Assembly (NCBI GenBank): GCA_011947345.1
Contig: JAAVTG010000672.1
Coordinates: 124,001 to 188,000, forward strand
DNA: 64,000 bases
From: Phytophthora quininea
Taxonomy: Eukaryota; Oomycota; Peronosporomycetes; Peronosporales; Peronosporaceae
Direction of reading: 5' to 3'
Numbering within the stretch: the first letter of the stretch is position 1; every line of letters begins with the position of its first letter. Under the pieces are notes generated by a model that did not search any database, was not told the DNA's origin, and saw only the letters and a program-made list of their open reading frames with translations. The translations under genes were made by a program, and so were the position numbers. Below, in pieces: positions 44,300-54,464 of the stretch.

Positions 44300-44422
44300 C
44301 TTGACCAGCGTCTTCTTGTTGGTTTGTGTCGCCCCATCCAGGGATGAAGCCGTGGACGACTGAGCGGAGTGGCCATTTTCGCTATCTTCAGAGTGTAGCC
44401 ATTTTTTTAGTTTCTTTTCACT

Positions 44423-45171
44423 ATGGGCGGTGGTGGGCTGCGGATTCTGCCGCATAAGAAGTGGCATGTGTGGCGGCGCGACAACATCGAGCGCGTGCTG
44501 CGGGACGAGCGCGAGCACGAGGAGAAGCAGCAGGAGCTAGCGGACAAGCAACGACGTGTGGAGCAGGAGCGACGCGCGCAGAAGCTCGTGCCAACGGACG
44601 CAGCGGCCAAGCAGCACGTGAATTTGTTCCAAGCTGAGGAGGAGGAAGCCAACACCAAGAAGAGCAATAAACGTAGAGACAAGAAGAACCAGAACAGTGA
44701 AGACACACTGGGGAAACAAGGCAAGCTGCCGTGGTATGCTCAAGCCGAAGAGACAAAAGAACTGTCGACTAGACAGGAACGCAAGAGGAAGCGGTGAGAT
44801 GCTCATAGCAGTCAAGATATTGTACCATGACCACTGACAATTTATATTGTGAATGTAGGGAGCTGGAGAGCGCAGATCCGTTGCAGCACATGCGTCCGAA
44901 AGGAGAACAAAAGTCTTTTGCTGCAAGGTTGGAGGACGGACCTGATGGTAGCGACCGCAGGAAGTACTCGGCTCGATATGCGCGGTCTTCAGTGTCTCCG
45001 GAGCGCAGTCGTAAGCCACGTGGTGGTGATGAAGATGAACGATCGAAAAAGAGGAAGCGTCGTAAAGAAAAGAAGAAATCCAAGAAGGACGCGATGCTGG
45101 AGGAGCTACGACGGGAACGATTGAAGAGAGAGGAGTCGGAACGTCGACGAGCACAACGGTTGATGAACTAA
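44423..45171 (+). CDS. LENG1-like protein with CIR N-terminal domain, two exons
   Basis: ATG 44423. The N terminus MGGGGLRILPHKKWHVWRR followed by DNIERVLRDE is the CIR_N-type domain of LENG1-like proteins, which are associated with splicing factors and nuclear. Intron 44794-44858 (65 nt) joins RKRKR to ELESADPLQHMR. The rest is strongly charged, with Lys/Arg-rich clusters (KKRKRRKEKKKSKKDAM) and a helical Arg/Glu C terminus ending RRRAQRLMN. Length about 227 residues. Lies between the two inverted dihydroxyacetone kinase genes; the space to copy 1 is about 120 bp. Confidence 0.8.
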
Positions 45172-46238
45172 CGAGTTAGCTATGCTAAAGAACACATGCC
45201 TAGAGAGGTGATCTCGTTGTCGGTCAAACCAGAAATTGCTGGAGGCGTTGCCAGAAACGACAGGCAAAATCGAGCCTCCGTGTCTCTCGACTTACTCCAT
45301 GGCGGACAACGAAAACACCTTTCTAGGCACCAGGTCTTCAATTGAATCGATCCACAGCGTCACCGGACACCAATTACAAATCGCAGAACCACTCGAGACA
45401 ATGCCGGTAAAGCCGCTCACAATTCGCCAAGTTGACGACATACCGCCAGCCGTGGAGGATTGATGGTATCAACTGAAGACGTCCTGAAGGCCAACGTATA
45501 CGAGCCGACTTTCTGGAGCTTGCCAGATATCCTATGAGTCCCGGAGTTTGCGGCGGGATGGCACTGTAAGCTAGAGCGACGACTGCTGTGGCTCTTGATC
45601 CGCTTCCTTGACGCACGCTTTGCCCTTCAGTTCGACATCATCCTTTGGCCGCCGCGCAGCAAGGGAGGAGTAGCTGCGCTGCGCTGCCAGCCATCCCTCC
45701 CTCCTTCAGCTTCTTGGTGCTTCTCTGCTTCCGAGAGAACAAATGGACGCGAAACTCATGACCGAGAATGAGATCATCTATCTCGCCATGCTTCTCCACC
45801 ACGACTTTAACATCTCGACCAAGACCGTTGTCGTGAAAAGGTTTACTCTTATCTCACCAACCGAGTGTAAAAGACTACAAGAAGACCTATGACGAGGTAA
45901 ATGGACGTCGCTAACGAAAATGTTAACGAAGTTGTTGGTCTTCATCACACTAACTGCAACCGAACGCATCTTCTTGCATGTACCCAGCTGATCGACATGT
46001 TTTTGTTGCCGATGCAGCCCGAAGAGCGCTCACCCTCCAGCATGTTGAACAGAGATTATTAGCTTAGTAGCTTTGATCTCCATCCACCGAGTCCTATCCC
46101 AGTGCTAGCGAAAGAACGCTTGGATATTGACAGTCAAGATCGGACGGACTTCAACTTGTACCATCACCAATCCTCGTCAGTCTCTCTCCATTCCGCGATT
46201 GACCTCCTGGAGCACAAGCGCAAGAGTCTGTGTCCAAA
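45172..46238. other. Intergenic, unassigned
   Basis: One open frame (45236-45463, plus) has no recognisable domain. Nothing else is supported. The last 100 bp are presumably the promoter and 5' leader of dihydroxyacetone kinase copy 2. A tRNA or other RNA gene was not seen. Confidence 0.4.
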
Positions 46239-47999
46239 ATGAAGACCAAGCAGTTGGTGAAGGACGCCCACTCCATCGTCCCCGACATGGTGGAAGGCAT
46301 GGCCTTGGCGCACCCGCACCTCGTCCTGGAGAAGACCGAGCGCGTGCTGCTGCACCGCGACTACGACGCCATCAAGCAACGCCAAGTGACGCTGCTCTCG
46401 GGCGGCGGCAGTGGCCACGAGCCCACCCACGCCGGCTATATCGGCGAGGGAATGCTCACGGGCGTCGTGTGTGGTGGCGTGTTCGCCTCCCCATCCACGC
46501 AGCAGGTGCTGACGGCCATCCGCTTGGCCGCCGGCCCGCACGGCTGTCTGGTGGTGGTCAAGAACTACACGGGAGACCGCATCAACTTTGGGCTGGCGGT
46601 GGAACAGGCCAAGGCGGAAGGCTTCAAGTGCGACATGGTGGTGGTGGGGGAGGACGTGGCGGTAGTGAACGCCAACGCCGGACGGCGCGGACTGAGCGGC
46701 ACCGTGTTCGTGCACAAGTTAGCCGGTGCTGCTGCTAAAGCCGGCAAAGATCTGGCCAGTCTAGTGGCGATGGTCAATAGCTTGACTGGGGAGCAGAAAC
46801 TGGGAACGATGGGGGTGGCTATCAAGCCTTGTACTCTTCCAGGACAAGAGGACACGTCGCGACAGTGGGGAGACAATGAAATGGAGGTGGGGCTGGGGAT
46901 CCACGGGGAGCCTGGAGTCTCCAAGTGTGAGCAGCAGGATGTGCCATCGCTCTGTAAGATGCTGGTAGACAAGATCACGACGGACTCGACGTCGGTAGGG
47001 CTGGGACTGAACAAAGGTAGCAAGTGTGTGCTCATGGTGAACAACTTGGGGTCTACGACTGCTATGGAGCTCTACGTGGTAGCTAAATACGCGGTGCAGA
47101 CGCTGAGAGCGAAGGGGATTGAACCAGAGCGTGTTCTAGTGGGCTCCTTCATGACGGCGTTGGACATGGCTGGGTTCTCGCTGTCTCTGTGGAACTCGAA
47201 CGGAGATGCTGCCATGCTGGCGCTGTTTGACGCTCCTACGACGGCTCCAGCGTGGACGTACTCGACGTATAACTTGGCGCAGTCGAAGATCTCGGGCCCA
47301 TTTATCAAAGCTGAGGTCCCTGCACAGGCCAAGACGACGTTCGAGCGTCCTGCTGAGCTCTCGAACAGTGGCCGTCTGCTGGAGAAATGTATCCTGGCCG
47401 TGTGTGAGAAGCTCATCAAGAGCGAGCCGGAGCTGACCAAGTGGGACACGAAGGTGGGCGACGGAGACTGCGGCACCACGTTCAAGACCGCTGCGGAAGC
47501 GATCCTCGAGGACGTCACGACGCACTACCCGCTGAACGACGCGACCTTGACGTTGCGTGCACTCGCCGACTCGGTTGGTCGCAGTGCTGGCGGCACTTCT
47601 GGCGTCTTGTACGTGATTTTCCTGACGGCGGCATCGCTGCAGCTTGAGAGCTCCAAGGACGTTGACGCTGCTGCGTGGGTGGCGGCTTTCCAGGCCGGCA
47701 TTGCAGCCGTCCAGAAGTACGGCGGCGCCCAGGAAGGTTCGCGCACGATGGTGGACGCGCTGGTGCCGTCGCTGCGTGCGCTCGCCGATCCCGCCTCCAA
47801 GACGGGCGCGGAGCTCGCCACCGCTGCGGCCAAGGCAGCTCAAGACGGCGCCGACGCGACGGCTCGCATTTCGACCAAGCAGGCATTCGGTCGGGCCGGG
47901 TACGTGGGCGAGGAGTTCGGCGCAGGCATCCCCGACCCTGGCGCCAAGGCCGCTGCGTTCTGGATTCAGGCCATAGCGGACACGGTCAACTCGAGCTGA
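46239..47999 (+). CDS. Dihydroxyacetone kinase (ATP-dependent, DhaK-DhaL), copy 2
   Basis: Phosphorylates dihydroxyacetone (and often glyceraldehyde) with ATP, feeding glycerol-derived triose into glycolysis; cytosolic. ATG 46239 in aaaATGAAG; an upstream GTG at 46230 is less likely. 586 residues, single exon, frame intact. The K domain has [13 protein letters not shown], the substrate-binding His at about residue 222 in GLGIHGEPG, and VNNLGST. The L domain has [11 protein letters not shown] and [10 protein letters not shown]. All key residues are present, so this is the canonical active copy. It is inverted relative to copy 1 and nearly identical outside residues 181-275. Converges with RPL8, 111 bp between stops. 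Confidence 0.95.
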   Translation: MKTKQLVKDAHSIVPDMVEGMALAHPHLVLEKTERVLLHRDYDAIKQRQVTLLSGGGSGHEPTHAGYIGEGMLTGVVCGGVFASPSTQQVLTAIRLAAGPHGCLVVVKNYTGDRINFGLAVEQAKAEGFKCDMVVVGEDVAVVNANAGRRGLSGTVFVHKLAGAAAKAGKDLASLVAMVNSLTGEQKLGTMGVAIKPCTLPGQEDTSRQWGDNEMEVGLGIHGEPGVSKCEQQDVPSLCKMLVDKITTDSTSVGLGLNKGSKCVLMVNNLGSTTAMELYVVAKYAVQTLRAKGIEPERVLVGSFMTALDMAGFSLSLWNSNGDAAMLALFDAPTTAPAWTYSTYNLAQSKISGPFIKAEVPAQAKTTFERPAELSNSGRLLEKCILAVCEKLIKSEPELTKWDTKVGDGDCGTTFKTAAEAILEDVTTHYPLNDATLTLRALADSVGRSAGGTSGVLYVIFLTAASLQLESSKDVDAAAWVAAFQAGIAAVQKYGGAQEGSRTMVDALVPSLRALADPASKTGAELATAAAKAAQDGADATARISTKQAFGRAGYVGEEFGAGIPDPGAKAAAFWIQAIADTVNSS

Positions 48000-48110
48000 A
48001 GTGGTCTAGAGATATGGAGACAGTGATTTTGATTGAAAAGCAAGCTTTCATTATTAGTTTGGCATTCCCGAAATGCAGCTGTGAGGCCGCAGAGTGAACT
48101 ACAAGACAAC

Positions 48111-49131
48111 TTAGTTGTCCTTCTCCACCTTCTTGATACCGCGCAGGCGACCCGTGCGGCGGGCGGCAATAAGACCGACCTTCTTACCCGAGGGGGCATC
48201 GCGACGCACGGTCGACGGGTGACCAATGTGCTGGTGGTTACCACCACCGTGGGGTGCTCCACGGGGTTCATGGCAACACCACGCACCTTGGGCCACTCGT
48301 TACGCTTGACGCGGTACTTGTGGAAGGCACGGCCAGCCTTAAGGATGGGCTTGTCGGTACGGCCTCCGCCAGCGACGACACCAATCATGGCACGGCACCT
48401 ATATCAAATTCACAATCGTTAGTCAACTTGTCACTGTGCATCCCCCTTATCCATAGTCCTTCAGCAATTCTCCCTTAGCAAAGAGATACTTACTCACCGC
48501 ACTAGGCGGGAAAGAATGATGGATAGCACACACACACGCAGCCTAAATAGACCGCGCGGCGCGAGTGCTCCTCTGGGGATCAAGAGGAAGCACCGCCGTG
48601 CCTCAGAACCCTCAATAAAGGGCTCTGAATCATTAAATAGTCAACTTACGCCGAGGGAACAGTCTTCTTGGAGCCCGAAGGCAGACGCAGCTTGGTCTTG
48701 CCCTTGTCCTCGTCGTGGGTCACAATGACAGCGTAGTCGCCCGAGGCGCGCGCGAACGAGCCGCGGTCGCCGACCTTGGCCTCCACGTTGCACACGATGG
48801 TACCTTCGGGCAGCGCCGACAGGGGCAGGATGTTGCCCACCGTGAGAGCGGCCTTGGGGCCCGAGTACACGAACATGCCCGTGTACATGCCCTCGGCGGC
48901 GATCAGCAGCTCGTGCTTGAGCTGGAAGCGGTACGGGTCACGGTACGTGACCTTCGCAAGCGGAGCGCCACGGCCGGAGTCGTGCACGATCTCCTTAACA
49001 ACGCCCTTGATGTAGCCCGTGCGCTCCACGTAGTCGAGCGCGCGGAAGGCGGCGGGGCCCTTGCGCAGGTGCGTGTGCGACTTGAAGATCGAGCCAGCGC
49101 CCTTACGCTGTCCACGGATAACACGACCCAT
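48111..49131 (-). CDS. RPL8: 60S ribosomal protein uL2 (RPL8)
   Basis: Component of the large subunit near the peptidyl-transferase centre. ATG 49131, starts [19 protein letters not shown]. Intron 48399-48649 joins VPSA to [17 protein letters not shown]. The conserved C terminus contains the [12 protein letters not shown] block, whose His is important for peptide transfer in uL2 proteins, and ends in KKVEKDN at 48111. The frame breaks just before this block at G4 48251-48254 (C4 on the coding strand); one more C restores it. Because uL2 is essential and usually single-copy, this break is probably a sequence error, which is why it serves as a control for similar breaks elsewhere. An oomycete Inr-like element lies upstream. 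Confidence 0.93.
48399..48649 (-). other. Long RPL8 intron with internal hairpin
   Basis: At 251 nt it is about four times longer than the other introns in this window. The donor gtaagttg and acceptor gatatag are clear. Near its 5' end a hairpin can form (plus 48604-48627: cagaaccc, loop, gggctctg, 8 pairs with one G-U). Introns of ribosomal protein genes often host snoRNAs. I see fragments like boxes C and D (TGATTCA, CTGA) but no convincing complete snoRNA. Confidence 0.6.
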
Positions 49132-49156
49132 TCTTGCTGGAGGTTTCTTGACCGGG

Positions 49157-49170
49157 AAATGTCAAAGTGA
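49157..49170 (-). promoter_or_regulatory. Oomycete Inr-like core promoter of RPL8
   Basis: On the minus strand TCACTTTGACATTT matches the oomycete initiator consensus YCAYTYYNHHTKYY with one mismatch. It sits 26-39 bp upstream of the ATG, followed by C/G-rich sequence, a position typical of short oomycete 5' leaders. Confidence 0.35.
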
Positions 49171-49653
49171 AGAGCTTCGGCATCATTTGGGTGGCGGGGC
49201 AGCTACTGACCAGTGGTTTTGATGACTGGGAGTTTGTATGGAGAAAAGTGGTACATCGTACCAAATGAAGAAAAAGTTATGGTGGAAAGTTGTTCATTTC
49301 AGCTTTTGACCGGAAGAAGGCAGATAGTTTTTGCTTTGTTGTGTTTGAGATAGCATTTGGTATCTCCACCTCGTGAAGTGTTCGTCTTCGGACGCGATGT
49401 GTGCGGGGTGGTCATTTAAATAATGCGAGAGCGAACTCCAGTGAGACGTTATAGTTGGGCTTTATGCAGCGCTTCTCCATCTGCTCATTGCCCTGGTTTG
49501 TCTCCATACATTTCAAAAGTGTACATGCTGTATTTGCACTGCTTGTTTCCAACTTGATACTTTATACACACAACTCGGACGTGTCCATGGTTCACTTCCC
49601 ATGGCGAGACGTCGTCGTTCCCCGCCTTAAATATGGTGTAAGTCGAGCGAAAA
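49171..49653. other. Intergenic between RPL8 and a kinase gene
   Basis: No gene recognised. It should hold the upstream promoter of RPL8 and the 3' end of the kinase transcript. An open frame at 49455-49769 (plus) mostly overlaps the kinase gene and has no recognisable domain. Confidence 0.4.
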
Positions 49654-50873
49654 TTAGGCCATGGGCAGAGGCTGACCCGCCAGCAGAGGCGACGGCGCAC
49701 GAATCGGAGCAGCGTTGGTCTCCGCGCTTGCGTTCATCCATGGGTGGAGCAGCATCTGGTCGGCCGTGATTCGCATCGCTGGGTCCTTGGCCAGCAGCCT
49801 CGAAATGAGGTCCTTAGCTTCCGCCGACACGTTATCCCAAGCGCCAAAGGCAAACGTAATGGGCTCGGTCTTGATGCGCTGCTCGACCACCGAGTCCGGC
49901 GCCAAGCCGTCCAGGTCGAACGGGTGCGAGCCGCTCAGCATCACGTACAGCACGCAGCCGAGCGCCCACATATCACACGCACTGGTGCAGTTTCCCTTCG
50001 TCAGCATCTCGGGCGGCAAGTACGCGGCCGTGCCAATCTCGTCCAGATTGTCGGTGATTCCAGCGGGTCCGGCACTGCCGAAGTCCGCCAGTTTGACAAG
50101 ACTCGAGTTCTCATGGCGGTTGCCCTTCCTGAACGCACCCAGACGGCCGTGGTCCGTGATCCGAGCACTCAGCAGGATATTCTCGGGCTTGACGTCCTTG
50201 TGGACGACGCCGTGGCGGTGCAAGAACCCAAGAGCGCTGGCGATCTCTCTCGCCACATCGCGAGCTTTGGCTTCTGGTAGTGACCCGAACGCCACGATCT
50301 GCTCGAACAGTTCACCCCCACGGGCGAGTTCTGTGACCAGGAACACCTTCCGGCCTTCGACGTAGACGTCTTTCAGGTCGATGATGCTTTTGTGGCCGCC
50401 CAATGTCTTTACGAGCTTCAGCACCGAAATCTCGCGCTCCAAAGCCGGATAAGCCCGCCGTTCGTTGGAACTCTCCATAGGTATGATCTTGACCGCGGCC
50501 ACTTCGCCCGAGTCCTCGTGCATGCCAATGCGCACGACGCCAAAGGCTCCAGAGCCGATCTGGTCGAACAACTGCCACTTGTGTTGGTGTCGGTGCACGG
50601 CTGGCTCGATGGCGGCTCGAGCTTGTGTGACGCCTTCCATCTGCAGCTCGAGGCCGACGCTGAGCGCCGCCGCGCCCACCATGGCCACACCGAGCGGGTT
50701 GGCGCCGCGACGAGCCCCGGCTCGGGGTTCCGACGCGACTGTGTCTGGTAGGCGCTCTGGAATACGCGGCCGCAGCGTTGTTGTAGTTGCGGGTACACTG
50801 CATTGCGGACGACGGAGACGACGAGGCCGCCGCCATTGGCGACGTCTGCGGCGGAGCGTCCGAGGCGAAGCAT
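49654..50873 (-). CDS. Serine/threonine protein kinase, CAMK-like, with mitochondrial-type leader
   Basis: Complete kinase domain: Gly-loop IGSGAFGVVRIG, VAIK-type Lys in AAVKII, catalytic loop HKDVKPENILL, DFGS metal motif, SDMW-like block CDMWALGCVLY and the final HPWM. HKD replaces the usual HRD, so the Arg that pairs with the activation loop is absent. The frame begins at 50688 as read, but one more base at C4 50715-50718 joins an in-frame upstream segment from ATG 50873 (MLRLGRSAADVANGGGLVVS and on), basic and Ala/Ser/Arg-rich, followed by a hydrophobic stretch GVAMVGAAALSVGLEL. That resembles a mitochondrial presequence plus a possible membrane anchor. Substrates are unknown. Confidence 0.8.
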
Positions 50874-51061
50874 GGTAAATGAGGAGTTACTGAGGGATTG
50901 AAGAGTGCGGAGGAGCAGTCAGAGCGCGTAGCAGGCGTGGGGAGGTGTTGCTGGTCGGATGAAGTGCGGAAATGAACCAGAACGCGAGGCAGCGACCTGA
51001 GAATCGCTGTTGTATGCTCGAAGGAGCAGCAGAGCCAGATGGTGCTAAACCAGGAGCCTTA

Positions 51062-51143
51062 TGAGTCGAGCTCTTGGGCCTATAACGCCAAGCTTCCACC
51101 AGCTAGCTTCACTAGCTGACGAAGGCACGCCGCAAAAGCACTA
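51062..51143. repeat. Non-coding repeat, unit 1 (partner at 56.2 kb)
   Basis: Shares with 56199-56287 the 26-mer beginning ctcttgggcctataacgcca and the downstream stretch tgacgaaggcacgcc. The sequence between differs. It lies about 1.5 kb from the start of USE1; the partner lies about 1.5 kb from the equivalent end of the USE1 fragment, so both pairs may come from one segmental duplication. Confidence 0.7.
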
Positions 51144-51418
51144 GCAATTAGGTTTCGGTGCTTATCGACGCGTTGGTACTTCGAACGAGGCTATCTGCTG
51201 CTGTCAGGAGCTGTTGAGGCAGATCCTCGCAGAAATGAAAGAGTCTGCAAGCTTGGCAGAACAACGCACGCATGACAGCAATGCGAAGTACGTTGCCACG
51301 GATTTAGTTGACACCAATTATAGTCGTGGCGTTTCCTCCGACAGGTCGAAGGCAACGTGCTTGCAACTCGCTGCACAACTGCCATGCTGCACGAGTTTTC
51401 CTGTTTTCTCCTTCTTCC
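51144..51418. other. Short intergenic space downstream of USE1
   Basis: No gene seen. Small frames on both strands lack recognisable domains. It contains the 3' end of USE1 and presumably the upstream side of the kinase promoter region. Confidence 0.4.
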
Positions 51419-52577
51419 TTACCATCGTCTCGAGAAGAGCTTCATGTAAAAGTACGTCACTACAAACACGATCACCACCATGGCCACGAGCCACAGCGAG
51501 GTCCACAGCCCGATGCTCGATGCCAACTGCTCCTTCAACTTGGTGTTCTCTCGATCCAGCAGCGTCGTGTTGGACTCGGCGCTCTGGCCGACGGCGTCCA
51601 GGATCTTGACGTCCTCTGCGAGCGTCTGGTTGATGTTCTGCGTCCTGTCCTTAAGCTGCTTGGCCAGCGACATCATGTCCGACTGAATGGACTCTTGCTC
51701 TTGACGAGCTACAGTCTCGGAGGCTGTGGCCTGCGCTCCAGACCGATCGGTAAGTCTGTCAACAACAACAGCATTAGAACCGGCAACTAGCTGTTAGAAA
51801 TCCCACAAAAATGTACACACCCGAGACGCTTCCGAATGGCTCTGGTCGACAGCTTCTCCTCTGTCGGAGTTGGCATCTCCAGCATCGACTTGAAGTCGTC
51901 TGCAGTCAGATCAGTACGCAGCTCTGGCGGCGCAGCAACCGGCTCCTTGGGCTCAGCTACCGGCTTCTCGTCAACCTTTTCATTCTCCGTCGTACCGGTA
52001 GTCTCAGCAACAGGATTCTGATCCTCGTCGTCCTGCTCCCCTCCGTTGCCTGTATCTTGGCAACATTATCCTGGTTCTCGCTAGTGTTGGCGCCCTCGGA
52101 ACGCTTTGGGATCGATCCATTGGGCTTGACACCTGCTCTCTCGGCTAGAAGAGATCTCTTTAGCTACTGGAACCAGCTCCACTTCCAGGCTCTTCAGCTC
52201 ATTGTCCTGCAATACGCCACGCTAATTACACTTGTCAGATGAATAGTAAAATACATATAATTTTGTCATTGCTGACCTGAAGGAGCCGCTGGAAATGCTG
52301 CGCGAATTGGAGATACTGCAGAACAAAATGACGCGTTAGAACCGCTCTCAGAGCTTGTCAACGACGTATTCAACAAGCTCGTTACCTGCGCCATAATGTC
52401 CACGTCCAGATCTCCCTTCCTGCGCGTCTTGTTGCGCTCCCACGCGCTCAGGAAGCGCCGGCAGCTCACTGCTTCGGACGTCATCTCCGTCGACGTCATT
52501 TTTGAAAATAAGTGTTCCAGATCTAGAAACCACAGATTTTGCAACTTGAAGTCGTCCGTTTCCAGTGCTGCCTGCAC
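51419..52577 (-). CDS. USE1: USE1-like Qc-SNARE, four exons
   Basis: ER-resident SNARE for retrograde Golgi-to-ER transport. Introns at 52316-52385, 52207-52276 and 51756-51820 (65-70 nt, GT-AG). Exon joins give IMAQ-YLQFAQHFQRLLQ-DNELKSLEVELV and IRKRLG-LTDRSGAQ. The C terminus is a SNARE helix (LAKQLKDRTQNINQTL through REN-TKLKEQL) and a tail anchor (WLVAMVVIVFVVTYFYM). The middle is acidic and contains LTADDFKSMLEMPTPTEEKL. Two small breaks, at C4 52038-52041 and near the TC run at about 52157, both in the disordered middle. The start, MQAALETDDFKLQ (ATG 52577), is only 12 bp from the next gene's ATG on the other strand; Met27 is the alternative. Confidence 0.8.
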
Positions 52578-52589
52578 CTCTTACTCGCT

Positions 52590-54208
52590 ATGAGCTCCAT
52601 CAAAGTGCACAGCCTGACGCAGGCGTCTCCTGTGCAGATAGCAGGCGGCGCTCGCTCCGTCCCAGCCTGGTGGTTGCTGCTGTCGGTGTGGCTCTGCATG
52701 GGGATGGTCCCTTTACTGCTTCAAACTCGCAGCTACATCAAGTTCGTGATGCCACATAAGGTCACAGACATCCTGCTGGTCCCTCAAGACGCACCTAAGC
52801 AGACAGCCAACCTACCGGAGCTGTGTCCTGTGCGGGCGCATCTTCTGGCCCAAGTCTGGTGGAATCTCGAGGCCACGCACTACTTCATGACCGAGCATGG
52901 CCGCGTGTGCCACTACGTGACGCCACAGTACAACGTGCATGGGAATTATTTTATTGGGAAGAACAAAACGGCGCCATTCCATACGACGCCGTCGAGTTGT
53001 GCCCATGACAGCTATCCTTATGTAGAAAACTTTTATCATGGGAGTATTGGATACTACTCGTTCTACATCGAGACGGTCGGCACGTTCTGTGCCAAGGACA
53101 ACAACTCCTACATCGTCGGCAAAGGTCTTGGTTCATACGACATTAATGGACAACTTTTGGCCGAATACAGAGGAGATGGCGGATACAAGCGGTCGTACTG
53201 GTACGGCACATTTGGGGCCTGTTGGCTCGTGTATCGAGCGTTCGTATTGCGACGGAGCTTCATCTCGTGCAGAAGGTATGGCCGCAGGTGTGAGCAAATG
53301 GGTGAAGCGCTGCGAAGGAGACAAGCCGTGGTGTTTGTTCAGGAGAGTTTACGATTGTCAGCTCATGGCGCTACCAATTACCACCGGGCTGCGCTGCTGG
53401 TGCTGATTGTGGAAGGGATCATGAGCGACTTATTTCTCATCATCGCGAATAATGGACTTGCAACGCTGATGCAGTACACGTCACTGGGGTACAATCTGTC
53501 GGGTTTAATGCTGCTGCTGTTTGAGATAGTAGAGAACACAAAGAAGTTATCAGAGCAGTGGAGATTATTCATCAAGCGCCTGCTGTTCAGTTACGAGTCG
53601 ACTCTGGTTGGGGAGTTGGTAACTGCGGCTGTGTTACAGTATTTTCTGACCGCCTTGAACAGGACGGACTTGGAGAGATCAAGGACGGTGGCGTTGGCGG
53701 TGTCCTATTATTTTGGGGGCTTATATGTCACGGCATCGTCGTACTCGCTGTCGTTGGGAACATTATTGTTGTGCGAGTTTTCTTAGCGACGACTGTGGTT
53801 TGGTGGAAGCATCGCTCTTTGGCCGTCTTTACTGCACCTTGTTGCGTTGACTCGACGTTTGGAGTTCGCAACAGAATGACTATGCTTACAGGATATCGTC
53901 TGGATAATGGCAACTTGTACTACTCGACGAGAGCCTTGAAAGCGTTTGGATTACTTAGGATGGAGGAGGAGGACGGGTCCGAGTTTCTTGTGCTTCATAA
54001 ACTATACTGGCTGACGGTTCCAAGAGATAATTTGTTTGTGATTGGAGCCATCTCAGGCCATCGTGTGGAGTCTTGTACCGAGCGACCGTGCTCGGGTGTT
54101 GTGTCCTACATTGATCGAAGTCTGGGAGGAAAATCCATTAACGTTGAGAGCCCCGGCCATTTTTCTCGCGAAGACGAACTCGTGTTTCGGCGGGTCCGGA
54201 ATCGCTAG
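52590..54208 (+). CDS. Multi-pass membrane protein, tandem copy 1
   Basis: ATG 52590. One N-terminal membrane helix (WWLLLSVWLCMGMVPLLL), an extracytosolic Cys-containing domain (GRVCHYVTPQYNVHGNY, GSIGYYSFYIE), then about five helices (WYGTFGACWLVYRAFV, ALLVLIVEGIMSDLFLII, GLMLLLFEIV, ELVTAAVLQYFL, HGIVVLAVVGNIIVV) and a cytosolic C-terminal domain (KHRSLAVFTAPCCVDS, HKLYWLTVPRDNL). The frame changes at T4 53711-53714; one more T makes copy 1 match copy 2. I do not recognise the family; conserved spacing suggests a lineage-specific transporter, channel or receptor. Confidence 0.75.
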
Positions 54209-54464
54209 CTGTTAACCAATTGGCGCCGTCTAAGTAATTGAAAACAATAGGGCCATCGCGTCAGCGGCATTACGTTGTTTGAGATGTTTTCCAGTGTGGT
54301 CGCGGCTTGGAGCAGTACATTTTTAAATAAAAAAAAATCTTGTAGCACTAAATTACAATAATATTGTTGGTATGCAATACATGGAGCTATCCTTGGGCTG
54401 GCCCGCAACCGCTTCGTGCCGTCGGCGGACATTGGAGCACCTCATAAGCTTCTCTCCATAAGCG

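Noticed and set aside
42536..44518. N-terminal 73-residue extension of dihydroxyacetone kinase copy 1
   Set aside because: It overlaps the start of the divergent LENG1-like gene and is absent from copy 2; ATG 44299 matches copy 2 exactly.
45236..45463. Open frame of 75 codons
   Set aside because: No domain, no intron partner, and not in a conserved context that I can see.
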